A DNA stretch of 21,621 nucleotides, taken from IMG/VR virus record IMGVR_UViG_3300047551_000242, positions 1 through 21,621 of that record; one strand, 5' to 3'. The notes beneath the pieces were generated by a model. It worked only from the letters and a program-made list of their open reading frames with translations, did not search any database and was not told the origin of the DNA. This document shows, in pieces, positions 1-6,486 of the stretch. Positions within the stretch are counted from its first letter, which is position 1. The number at the start of each line of letters is the position of its first letter. Both the position numbers and the translations under genes were made by a program. Source of the DNA: a virus.

Positions 1-1106
1 ATACATACTGGGCTTATACTGGTACTGTGCCTCCGGGAGAACTTTTACCTACAGCTGGTCAAGCTAGTAATGCATACTGGGCAAGATTAGGTTTAGAAGG
101 ACCTACAGGTAATCCAGGATTTAGTACAGCTGTAATGAAACTTTATCAATGGTCTACTACAGCACCTACAGTATTTCCTAATGATGATTCAGCATATACT
201 TGGGCTAGTGGTGCATTTACACCTCCTAGTACTATAGGTCTATGGTCACAAACCATTCCTTCATCACCTGTTGCTGGTGAAACTCTTTGGGAACTTACTC
301 AACAATACACAGCTTATCCAGCAGGAGCTGTTCAAAATATTACTTGGGCTAGCACATCTCCAAAAGCAATAGCTTATTTTGGTAATACTGGTACAGATGG
401 TAAGTCAGTATTATCAGGTTCAGGTGCTCCTGATAATAGTTTAGGAGAAGACGGTGACTTTTATATAAATACAGATTCTGCAGAGTATACCATGTATGGT
501 CCTAAGCTATCTGGTAACTGGACAGCAAACCCTAGTAAAAATCTAAAAGGTAGTAATGGACAAGATGGTTCTATAACTTATTCTGGTACAGGAGCTCCAC
601 CTGATGGAACAGGTGTAACAGGAGATTACTATATACAAACAGACTCTCCTAACTATACCATGTTTGGTCCTAAATTAGTAGATGGTGACTGGATAGGTGT
701 TACTCAATTAAATCTTAAAGGTCCTGCTGGTGCTGCAGGCGCACCCGGAGGTGCTGTAGTCACAATAGGTTCAGGAACTTCATCTGCTACATATACTCTT
801 TTAGCTACTGATGCTAGTAATTTAATTAAGATTAATACTACTTCTAATAATGTAGTTATAAAAATACCTAATAACTTATCAGGAATGACTGATGGTAGTC
901 AAGTTATGTTTGCATGGGATCAAAGAGATGCTAATCAGGATTACTCTGCAAGTTTTGGTACTTTTACTGCACCGGATCCTCTTGCAGGAGTAACTATTAA
1001 AAGTGCTAATAGTATGTTAAACTTAAGAACTCAGTATAGTGCTGCTACTTTGATTAAAATATCAAATACAGAGTACTATTTGGTGGGTGATATAGCTCCT
1101 TACTAA
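1..1106 (+). CDS. Tail fibre / tail-tip protein, 5' end missing
   Basis: The reading frame is open from base 3 with no stop, so the gene starts before the window; a GTG at 27 is only an internal codon. About 367 residues are visible. The first part (nt 130-360) has a Trp/Pro-rich module of the kind found in phage tail-tip and fibre proteins. Two tandem copies of a Gly-rich module follow (nt 417-552 and 585-722), each with a GAP...GD(F/Y)YI.TDS..YTM(Y/F)GPK core. A short collagen-like GPAGAAGAPGG stretch at about nt 721-750 probably forms a trimeric stalk. The C-terminal third (nt 760-1103) is a Ser/Thr/Asn-rich beta domain ending YYLVGDIAPY. By family logic it is a trimeric adhesin at the virion tip. 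The stop is one base before the next ATG, suggesting coupled expression with the propeller-like protein. Confidence 0.75.
   Translation, partial: TYWAYTGTVPPGELLPTAGQASNAYWARLGLEGPTGNPGFSTAVMKLYQWSTTAPTVFPNDDSAYTWASGAFTPPSTIGLWSQTIPSSPVAGETLWELTQQYTAYPAGAVQNITWASTSPKAIAYFGNTGTDGKSVLSGSGAPDNSLGEDGDFYINTDSAEYTMYGPKLSGNWTANPSKNLKGSNGQDGSITYSGTGAPPDGTGVTGDYYIQTDSPNYTMFGPKLVDGDWIGVTQLNLKGPAGAAGAPGGAVVTIGSGTSSATYTLLATDASNLIKINTTSNNVVIKIPNNLSGMTDGSQVMFAWDQRDANQDYSASFGTFTAPDPLAGVTIKSANSMLNLRTQYSAATLIKISNTEYYLVGDIAPY
417..722 (+). repeat. Two-copy protein-coding repeat in the tail fibre gene
   Basis: Copies lie at 417-552 and 585-722. Both encode the series G(S/T)GAP, GD(F/Y)YI, TDS, YTM(Y/F)GPK, W, NLKG. 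The DNA has diverged more than the protein, so this is an old duplication kept by selection. Such modules are common in phage fibres and usually form short beta segments between stalk pieces. Confidence 0.75.
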
Positions 1107-1107
1107 T

Positions 1108-2841
1108 ATGTTTATATCAATCTCATCCACACAAAGTTCTCTATGGGGATGGAAACAAAGACCCCTACCTGCTACAGGAATATCAGCACCTACGAGTAAT
1201 CCAACAATTACCTTTACTAATTATACATATTCACCAAAATATGCAGGTAATGATGTAAATCGACTTTATGCAATTGCTACATCTCCCGGAACAAATCCTC
1301 GTATAATGATGTTAACTCCTGGAACCTGTAATTCCGGTAAAGTAAACTATTCTCAAGCATCTGGAGAATTGATATCACCTAACGGCAGTACTAGGGCTAC
1401 TTTTCCAGCAAATCATACGTATGCTAAAGCGGGTATATTAGGACAAGATGGAAAAATTTATTTTATACCATGGATAGGTAGCAATATTTGTATACTTACA
1501 CCTAATGCTAATTCTGCTTCGGTAAGTTGGACTTTTTTTGACTTAGCACCAGGATATGGTTCAATATTAGCATTTCCTAGATTAGCCGGCGGTATTTTGG
1601 GAAAAGACGGGAAAATATATATTATTCCTTTTTTGGGCCAAGGAGGTGGAGGAAGTAGATTTGTAACACCTTTGACCCGTTTAAATATATCAAGTGGAAC
1701 ACCAACTGTAGAAATGAGTTTCTATACAGGACTTAGTGCTACAACAGGACTTTCCGGAAATGCTTTTAATAGTGGTAATAGAGTAAAATCTCTTTCTTTT
1801 TTAGGTTATAATAACGCGACTACTGTTGGTTCTGATACAGTAAATTGTAGTAGTTCTTTATCAGAAGGTCCTCTTTTTTCAAATCAAATGATTTTTGGAA
1901 ATGCTAGTTATACAGGAAATACATCAATGGATTATTACTTTAGTTTAGACCCTTATAGTAATAAAATATATGTTAACAGTCTTCATGGAACATGGTTATT
2001 TTATATAGATCCTAGTAATTGGAGTAATGCTGATTGTCTATATAGTACTGTTGGTCTATGGTTAAAAAATCTTATTGCTGGTGGTCAAGGATACAGAAGT
2101 TCTAACAGTATTACAGGATGCGCTAATAATGGTTTTAAGTTTTCATCTATTATTCCTGGGTTAAATAGAAAACTTTACATAACTATATCAAATGCTTATA
2201 ATGATAATACATCAGGTGCAGATGCCAGACGAGCTATTCCAGATAATTTAAAATATCATATTCAATTAAACACCACAAATAATACGACATCTTTAATACA
2301 AACAGGTATAAATTCTAACATGACATCTGGAACATATTCTGGAGCAGCAATGTTACCTAATGGTGTTATTTTTGGAGTACCCAATAGAAACTATCCAACA
2401 TATACAACAGGTCCTACTAAAAATGCTTTTGAGATTTTAACTAAGGATTCTAATAATATAAAAGTAATAGCTGATAAAACAATAACTACACCCTCTGTAA
2501 TAAATGACAAAAAATGTGCTATTGATGTAACAAGTAGTGAAACAAAGTCTTATTCTGGTGGTATGTTTGGAGGAGCTGCTGCTGATGCCATAGGATTCCC
2601 CGGACCAACTTTTATAACACTACCAGATTCTAATAAAAGAGGTAAAATTATAATATCAGGATCAAATAAAGTTTACGGCATGGAAGTAATGAGTATAAAA
2701 AACTTTTATGAAGATGTAACTAACTTTGATTTAAGAAACACACTAGATATTGATAATAGTATTAACCTTTTAGAACCACCTGCAGATCTAACAAATTTAC
2801 CGACAAGTGATTACAATCTTTATGTAAACAGGCCTAGATAA
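1108..2841 (+). CDS. Putative beta-propeller-like receptor-binding or tail protein
   Basis: I do not recognise a named family. The 577 residues show a recurring unit, best seen as G(Q/K)DGKIY(F/I)IP at about residues 112-121 and 165-174. Weaker versions are NRLYAIA (about 51), NKIYVNS (about 287), RKLYITI (about 354) and NGVIFGVP (about 418). A short beta strand with KIY after a DG turn, repeated every 50-70 residues, is typical of beta-propellers. The composition is Ser/Thr/Asn/Gly-rich with few charges, as in surface-exposed phage proteins. No signal peptide or membrane segment is visible. It starts two bases after the stop of the tail fibre gene and is followed by a real spacer, so it closes a fibre operon. 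The likely role is host-surface contact. An enzymatic depolymerase cannot be excluded. Confidence 0.5.
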   Translation: MFISISSTQSSLWGWKQRPLPATGISAPTSNPTITFTNYTYSPKYAGNDVNRLYAIATSPGTNPRIMMLTPGTCNSGKVNYSQASGELISPNGSTRATFPANHTYAKAGILGQDGKIYFIPWIGSNICILTPNANSASVSWTFFDLAPGYGSILAFPRLAGGILGKDGKIYIIPFLGQGGGGSRFVTPLTRLNISSGTPTVEMSFYTGLSATTGLSGNAFNSGNRVKSLSFLGYNNATTVGSDTVNCSSSLSEGPLFSNQMIFGNASYTGNTSMDYYFSLDPYSNKIYVNSLHGTWLFYIDPSNWSNADCLYSTVGLWLKNLIAGGQGYRSSNSITGCANNGFKFSSIIPGLNRKLYITISNAYNDNTSGADARRAIPDNLKYHIQLNTTNNTTSLIQTGINSNMTSGTYSGAAMLPNGVIFGVPNRNYPTYTTGPTKNAFEILTKDSNNIKVIADKTITTPSVINDKKCAIDVTSSETKSYSGGMFGGAAADAIGFPGPTFITLPDSNKRGKIIISGSNKVYGMEVMSIKNFYEDVTNFDLRNTLDIDNSINLLEPPADLTNLPTSDYNLYVNRPR

Positions 2842-2851
2842 AACTTTTTTT

Positions 2852-2862
2852 TCGTATATTAT
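2852..2862 (+). promoter_or_regulatory. Promoter-like motif TCGTATATTAT, copy 1
   Basis: The 11-mer TCGTATATTAT follows a run of eight T in the 104-base spacer after the propeller-like gene. The same 11-mer recurs at 12158-12168 in the other large spacer. TATATTAT resembles a -10/-7 box, but no TTTG lies 19-21 bases upstream, so it differs from the host-type promoters in this window. It could be a phage-specific or weak promoter for the genes from 2946 on. Confidence 0.4.
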
Positions 2863-2880
2863 AGATATACCCTAAGTAAT

Positions 2881-2940
2881 ATGACATCAGGCTTTGTACT
2901 CAGATTTTTAAAAAAGGTTACTCAGATCATTAAAAAGTAA
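2881..2940 (+). CDS. Possible 19-residue leader peptide or relic
   Basis: An ATG at 2881 opens 19 codons, a basic and hydrophobic peptide (MTSGFVLRFLKKVTQIIKK), ending with TAA five bases before the next ATG at 2946. The start context (AGTAATATGACATC) closely matches that of the downstream gene (AGTAATTAATATGACACC). It could be a translated leader, a remnant of a small duplication around a gene start, or chance. Coding is unproven. Confidence 0.25.
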   Translation: MTSGFVLRFLKKVTQIIKK

Positions 2941-2945
2941 TTAAT

Positions 2946-3383
2946 ATGACACCCGGAGAACTTAAAATATTAATGGCTTTAGACAAGCTTGCAGGTGGTT
3001 TAAAAAATTATGATGTTATCAGTGGTTTTTTCAGACCTGAATTTGATGAAGCATGGTCATTATCTATAGAGATAACTACTAATGACACAAACTTATCAGT
3101 AGTGCAGGGTACAATAAATGACGGGTTTGTAGAACTTATAGTAATAGATGCTTTTGCTGAAACATCACCCTATAGTAAAAAAACATTTCAGGTATTTAAC
3201 GGAACTTCTATGCACCCAAGTTGTGTGGTAGCATGTATACCAGATTCATCAACTACTCAAAATCTTATACTAACATATTTTTCTGAAAATGCAGGAAGTG
3301 CTTTTGATCCAGATTCTAGAGGTATAGGGGGAGGTAAAGATATAGGATTTCCTTTTGAAATAAGATTATATAAAGTAGCATAA
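2946..3383 (+). CDS. Unknown protein, 145 residues
   Basis: I do not recognise this protein. It starts with a short helical stretch (residues 4-22, with LKILMALDKLAGGL), followed by alternating hydrophobic strands up to the end, so a small beta-rich domain with an N-terminal helix is likely. No membrane segment or Cys pair pattern is seen. It lies between the host-recognition genes and the one-TM protein at 3383, whose ATG overlaps its stop codon (TAATG). A virion accessory role, such as a fibre chaperone or a small tail protein, fits the position but is only inference. The ATG at 2946 is chosen because the frame is closed shortly upstream and the context is A/T-rich like other starts here. 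Confidence 0.6.
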   Translation: MTPGELKILMALDKLAGGLKNYDVISGFFRPEFDEAWSLSIEITTNDTNLSVVQGTINDGFVELIVIDAFAETSPYSKKTFQVFNGTSMHPSCVVACIPDSSTTQNLILTYFSENAGSAFDPDSRGIGGGKDIGFPFEIRLYKVA

Positions 3384-3697
3384 TGGAAGCAGAAAACTTA
3401 GTATTCACAGCTAAGGATGTTATAGGTATAATCTTATTAGCTGTTTCAGTTTTGGGTGCTTATTTTGCTCTAAAGAAGGACGTAGAGAAAGCAGTTACTA
3501 AAATCAAAGAAATAGATACACAGTTGCTACACAAAGAAACTATAATATATAAGCGTATGTCAGAAATTAAAGATGAACAAAAGTCTGATCATGAAAAACT
3601 TTCTGTAAAAATAGATACCTTAAATCAGCACATGAATACAATCAGCACAAGCTTAGCAGAACTTACTGGCTATATCAAGGCTAAGAAGGAAGATTAA
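3383..3697 (+). CDS. One-TM coiled-coil protein, holin- or spanin-like candidate
   Basis: The 104 residues have an N-terminal hydrophobic segment at about 12-30 (VIGIILLAVSVLGAYFAL), flanked by acidic residues before and lysines after. A long charged helix follows to the C-terminus, with heptad-like spacing, consistent with a coiled coil. A single membrane anchor plus a coiled coil occurs in small phage lysis proteins (inner-membrane spanins, some holins) and in phage membrane anchors. No lysin gene is visible in the window, so the lysis assignment is weak. The gene begins with the TAATG junction to the 145-residue gene, so the two are likely translated together. The -33 element of the next promoter begins 16 bases after its stop. 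Confidence 0.6.
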   Translation: MEAENLVFTAKDVIGIILLAVSVLGAYFALKKDVEKAVTKIKEIDTQLLHKETIIYKRMSEIKDEQKSDHEKLSVKIDTLNQHMNTISTSLAELTGYIKAKKED

Positions 3698-3713
3698 AGT
3701 TACAGATTATAAA

Positions 3714-3745
3714 TTTGGTAAGTTTAAAGTTTTATTCTATCTTTG
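3714..3745 (+). promoter_or_regulatory. Bacteroidota-type promoter (TTTG, 20 bases, TATCTTTG)
   Basis: TTTG at 3714-3717 and TATCTTTG at 3738-3745 are separated by 20 bases, matching the Bacteroidota housekeeping consensus TTTG-N19-21-TAnnTTTG exactly. Transcription would begin near 3750, leaving a leader of about 15 bases before the ATG at 3765. It would drive the run of small genes from 3765 and possibly the packaging genes beyond. Confidence 0.75.
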
Positions 3746-3763
3746 TTAGAGTAAAACTTTAAA
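3723..3763 (+). repeat. 17-bp inverted repeat centred on the promoter -7 box
   Basis: The left arm 3723-3739 (TTTAAAGTTTTATTCTA) and right arm 3747-3763 (TAGAGTAAAACTTTAAA) pair at 16 of 17 positions, and the exception is a G/T pair. The 7-base centre (3740-3746) lies within the -7 element, and the right arm ends one base before the ATG at 3765. No T-run follows, which argues against a terminator. A dimer-binding operator over the promoter is the simplest reading. A read-through RNA hairpin next to the start codon is the alternative. Confidence 0.8.
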
Positions 3764-3764
3764 T

Positions 3765-3992
3765 ATGGAAAACCAACAGATTACCCAAGAAGAGTTACAA
3801 GCTAGAAAAGCTGAACTCAAAGCTCACTTTGAAAGAGAAATCCCTTTCTTAGAAACACAGCTTAAGTATGAAACACTTATGGCTGACATTGAAGAGCAAC
3901 GTGCTAGAAGAACCTATAGTATGGTTAAGATGGCACAGATGATGGCTCCTCCCTCAGAAGAGCCTGTAGAAGAACCTAAAACAGAAGAATAA
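3765..3992 (+). CDS. Small coiled-coil protein, 75 residues
   Basis: First gene after the palindromic promoter. The protein is almost entirely helical and charged. Residues 5-55 have alternating Glu/Lys/Arg with regularly spaced Leu/Ile/Met, as in a coiled coil. The tail (about 61-75) is Pro/Glu-rich (PPSEEPVEEPK) and probably disordered. There is no Cys, membrane segment or known motif. Its stop shares a base with the next start (TAATG at 3990-3994), which suggests coupled translation with the winged-helix-like protein. I do not recognise it; an oligomerising partner or scaffold-type small protein is possible. Confidence 0.6.
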   Translation: MENQQITQEELQARKAELKAHFEREIPFLETQLKYETLMADIEEQRARRTYSMVKMAQMMAPPSEEPVEEPKTEE

Positions 3993-4366
3993 TGGCGGTA
4001 GTAAATCAGGTACGCAAGACTGTAAGAATGGACCTATGGAGTATAGTTAAGTTTCAACTATCTACTCATTGTGTTCTTAATGAGTTAAATGTATCAGATT
4101 TAGATCTAAACTGTCTAACTTTTTTAGCATTAGGAGGTGAACAACCTTTAACAGAGTTTTGCGAAGCTGCTACCAAGAACAAGATTTTTGGTAGTAGCCA
4201 ATCTGTTAGAAGTGCTGTTACTAAAGCTGAAAAAAAGAATCTGGTACAAAAGAGTTCAGGTTATAATAAACTTGTAAAGATTAATCCTGAACTTAAAATT
4301 CAAACATCAGGTAATATTTTATTGGACTATAAATTTGTAAGAGTTGATTCCGAAGCATCTAAATAA
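3992..4366 (+). CDS. Putative winged-helix DNA-binding protein, 124 residues
   Basis: The middle of the protein (about residues 43-100) reads as a helix-turn-helix with wing. A helix around LTFLALGG and LTEFCEAATKN is followed by a serine-rich recognition-helix candidate (SSQSVRSAVTKAEKKNLV), then a short beta hairpin (VQKSSGYNKLVKINPEL). The pattern of a basic helix ending in KKxLV and then a strand pair is characteristic of MarR- and other winged-helix regulators, but I cannot name a family. It is the second gene behind the palindromic promoter, so self-regulation through that palindrome is a reasonable hypothesis. It overlaps the next gene by 23 bases. Confidence 0.5.
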   Translation: MAVVNQVRKTVRMDLWSIVKFQLSTHCVLNELNVSDLDLNCLTFLALGGEQPLTEFCEAATKNKIFGSSQSVRSAVTKAEKKNLVQKSSGYNKLVKINPELKIQTSGNILLDYKFVRVDSEASK

Positions 4367-4730
4367 AATACTTTCTGAGTTTTCTAAGAACTATGAGAAC
4401 TCTGAGCTTATAGAAGACATCATAGATTTTTACTGGCTTCATGTTAGAAAAGTAATCACTAACAAAGAATACTATAACATTAACCTTAAAGGATTAGGTT
4501 CATTTGTAATAAATGAAAAGAAGCTAAACCAATCTATGGCTAAGAGATATGCCTTACTTGCTTCTATAAATAAGAAAAACTATTCTTCTTTTGCCAAGTA
4601 TGCTAACATACAAACAGAACTAGATAAGCTTAAGAAAGTAAAAGATCAAATAGTAAAAGAAAAAGACCGTAGAATAAAAATAAGACAAGCAAACTATGCT
4701 GACCAAAATAAAGAAAATCTGGGAGAATAA
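4344..4730 (+). CDS. Conserved-type phage protein with HU/IHF-like core, TTG start
   Basis: The start is taken as TTG at 4344, inside the end of the previous gene; no in-frame ATG lies near the beginning of the frame. Residues about 19-60 recall the core of HU/IHF proteins: a long helix with VRKVIT, then NINLKGLGSFVI, close to the family's helix-GxGSF strand signature. The DNA-binding beta arm with its Pro is not recognisable. The C-terminal half (about 85-128) is a highly charged Lys/Glu helix instead. IHF-like subunits are known from crAss-like phages, so a chromatin-like or head-DNA role would fit, but the match is partial. It overlaps the next gene by 35 bases, the longest overlap in this run. 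Confidence 0.5.
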   Translation: MIPKHLNKILSEFSKNYENSELIEDIIDFYWLHVRKVITNKEYYNINLKGLGSFVINEKKLNQSMAKRYALLASINKKNYSSFAKYANIQTELDKLKKVKDQIVKEKDRRIKIRQANYADQNKENLGE

Positions 4731-5016
4731 ATGGTTGATTCTAGAAGGAGTAATAGGTTATTACTTTACTAAGAAGAAACACAAGAAGATAGCGGACTAT
4801 AGAATGACTATCTGTAGAAACTGTCCTCTATTTGATATAGTTGGTAAAAGCTGTTTAGTACCCGGTACTCAACCTTGTTGTGGTAGCTGCGGGTGTTCTT
4901 CAGATTATAAAGTACATAGCATGTCATCTTCTTGTCCAGAAGGTCATTGGGATGCTGTAATGTCTGAAGAAGACGAAGATAAATTAAATGCATACATAGA
5001 TGGCACTAATATTTAA
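4696..5016 (+). CDS. Small Cys-rich, probably zinc-binding protein
   Basis: Of its 106 residues, 8 cysteines fall between about 40 and 81: CRNC, then a single Cys, then CCGSCGC, and lastly CPEGHW. Paired CxxC spacing implies one or two structural zinc sites. The N-terminus (about 1-36) is a basic amphipathic segment with WENKWLILEGVIGYYF followed by KKKHKK. The C-terminus is acidic. Similar short Cys-rich proteins are common in phages of Bacteroidota, but I know of no established function. It is embedded by overlaps between the HU-like gene and the nuclease gene, so it belongs to the same transcript. Confidence 0.6.
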   Translation: MLTKIKKIWENKWLILEGVIGYYFTKKKHKKIADYRMTICRNCPLFDIVGKSCLVPGTQPCCGSCGCSSDYKVHSMSSSCPEGHWDAVMSEEDEDKLNAYIDGTNI

Positions 5017-5815
5017 ACCAGAAACACATAGTTACATAAGTGTAGATCCTAATGAGAATATCACATGGACTAGTGTAACCAGTGTAATTTCTAAGTTCAA
5101 GAAACCATTTGATGCTGATGCTGTAGCTAAGAAATCTTCTAAGAATAAGAAGAGTAAATGGTACGGCATGACACCAGATCAAATTAAAGAAGCTTGGAAA
5201 AATGAGTCTCAAAAAGCTATGAATCTAGGAACCTGGTATCATGGTCAAAGAGAAAAAGATCTTCTATCTTGTGAGACTATTAGTAGAGAAGATCTTATAG
5301 TACCTATTATTAAACCTATAGAAGAAGATGGACTTAAAAAAGCTCCGGAACAAAAGCTTGCTGATGGTATTTACCCTGAGCATCTGGTATATCTTAAGTC
5401 TGCTGGTATCTGTGGTCAAGCAGATAGAGTAGAGGTAGTTAATGGAAAAGTAAACGTATATGATTACAAAACTAACAAAGAAATAAAAGCAGAGTCTTAC
5501 ATTAACTGGGAAGGTATCTCAGATAAGATGTTAGATCCTCTTAGTCACCTAGATGACTGCAACTTAAATCATTATAATATTCAGCTTAGTCTTTACATGT
5601 ATATGATTCTAAAGCACAATCCTAGATTAAAACCTGGTAAACTATGCATAGAACATATACTTTTTAAAGAAGCAGGTAAAGATGCTTATGATAATAGAGT
5701 TGTATATTATGATCAGTTTGGTGAGCCTGTGGTAGATAAAATAGTTACTTATGACCTACCTTATTTAAAAACAGAAGTAATAAGTATAATAAACTATTTA
5801 AAGAATGACAATTAA
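5000..5815 (+). CDS. PD-(D/E)XK nuclease, RecB/Cas4-like
   Basis: All expected residues are present in order. His81 (in WYHGQREKD) is the N-terminal metal or phosphate ligand; Asp142 (in GQADRVE) and Asp155-x-Lys157 (in DYKTNKE) form the catalytic core; Gln195...Tyr199 (in QLSLYMYMI) is the QxxxY motif of the RecB/Cas4/AddB class. At 271 residues it is a stand-alone nuclease domain without a helicase, and I see no Fe-S cysteine set as in Cas4. It likely cuts or resects DNA as a metal-dependent exonuclease. Its place directly upstream of packaging genes suggests processing of concatemers or recombination intermediates before packaging. It overlaps both neighbours by 11-17 bases. Confidence 0.8.
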   Translation: MALIFKPETHSYISVDPNENITWTSVTSVISKFKKPFDADAVAKKSSKNKKSKWYGMTPDQIKEAWKNESQKAMNLGTWYHGQREKDLLSCETISREDLIVPIIKPIEEDGLKKAPEQKLADGIYPEHLVYLKSAGICGQADRVEVVNGKVNVYDYKTNKEIKAESYINWEGISDKMLDPLSHLDDCNLNHYNIQLSLYMYMILKHNPRLKPGKLCIEHILFKEAGKDAYDNRVVYYDQFGEPVVDKIVTYDLPYLKTEVISIINYLKNDN

Positions 5816-6323
5816 ACTATTTGATATACAGAACAATGTAGTAATTCCTACTGAGCATTGTTATACACTGACTACTTTAAAAAACATTATGGATAACTAT
5901 CCAGATGACTACTTAAAGATATATCAGTACTTGTTTTATATGACCTGTCCTAACCCTGATCTTAATCCGTTTTTTTATATGATGGAAGAAGATAAAGAAG
6001 AACTAATACTTTCTGAAATAGAAGCTACCTTTAGCCCGGAGGATGATGGTATACCAGGAGCTTTACAGTTTTGCAAGAAGTTATATGAAACACCTACATC
6101 ACGAGCTTATAATGGTATTAAGAAGATGCTAGATAAACTAGCTGACTATATGGACAAAACCCCTATTACACATGGAAGAGATGGAAATATTACAGCGCTG
6201 GTCTCGGCTGCGTCCAAGTTCCAGCAAATTAGAGAAAGCTACAAAGGAGCATACAAAGACTTACAAGAAGAACAAACAAGCCACGTTAGAGGTGGACAAG
6301 GACTCGCATATGACCAAATGTAA
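5805..6323 (+). CDS. Packaging-region protein, small terminase candidate
   Basis: A 172-residue protein without a named family known to me. It has a short beta start (KLFDIQNNVVIPT), then helices with an aromatic and Pro-rich part (YLFYMTCPNPDLNPFFYM, about 45-62). A longer helical half follows, with SRAYNGIKKMLDKLADYM and ITALVSAASKFQQIRESYKGAYKDL, consistent with an oligomerising helical domain. Position two genes before the large terminase and the helical, basic C-terminus make it a candidate small terminase subunit, but no helix-turn-helix is obvious. The gene overlaps the nuclease gene by 11 bases and the next ORF by 14 bases. Confidence 0.55.
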   Translation: MTIKLFDIQNNVVIPTEHCYTLTTLKNIMDNYPDDYLKIYQYLFYMTCPNPDLNPFFYMMEEDKEELILSEIEATFSPEDDGIPGALQFCKKLYETPTSRAYNGIKKMLDKLADYMDKTPITHGRDGNITALVSAASKFQQIRESYKGAYKDLQEEQTSHVRGGQGLAYDQM

Positions 6324-6486
6324 TTTATCAGAATTTTTTTTATACTATGCTGAGTATAGAAAAGAATGGCTAGCAATACCAAGAGACAAGGTTGCTGAAT
6401 TTATGAATGATGCGTCTTTACCTACAAGTCACAAAGATGTAGTATCTTTGATAAAAAGGATAGAAGATGGCAAAGCAAAACATTGA
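6310..6486 (+). CDS. Small helical protein, 58 residues
   Basis: The same frame is open back to an ATG at 6172, but that would overlap the 172-residue gene by 150 bases. The ATG at 6310 gives the usual short overlap (14 bases) and a sensible protein starting MTKCNLSEFF, so I choose it. The product has an aromatic N-terminal helix (FFLYYAEYRKEWL) and a basic amphipathic C-terminal helix (VVSLIKRIEDGK). I do not recognise it. Its ATG-to-stop span is enclosed by overlaps with the 172-residue gene and the PhoH-like gene, so it is part of the packaging operon and could assist terminase assembly. Confidence 0.5.
   Translation: MTKCNLSEFFLYYAEYRKEWLAIPRDKVAEFMNDASLPTSHKDVVSLIKRIEDGKAKH

Noticed and set aside
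3723-3763. The palindrome as a rho-independent terminator of the upstream genes
   Set aside because: The stem is AT-rich, no T-run follows and a start codon comes directly after it, while a full promoter lies inside; an operator reading is simpler.
5702-5710. A further GTATATTAT copy
   Set aside because: It lies inside the nuclease coding region (codons for Val-Tyr-Tyr), and is a reminder that the nine-base form occurs by chance; only the 11-base form is used in the finding.
6172-6309. Upstream start of the small gene ending at 6486
   Set aside because: It would overlap the 172-residue gene by 150 bases; the ATG at 6310 gives the usual short overlap.
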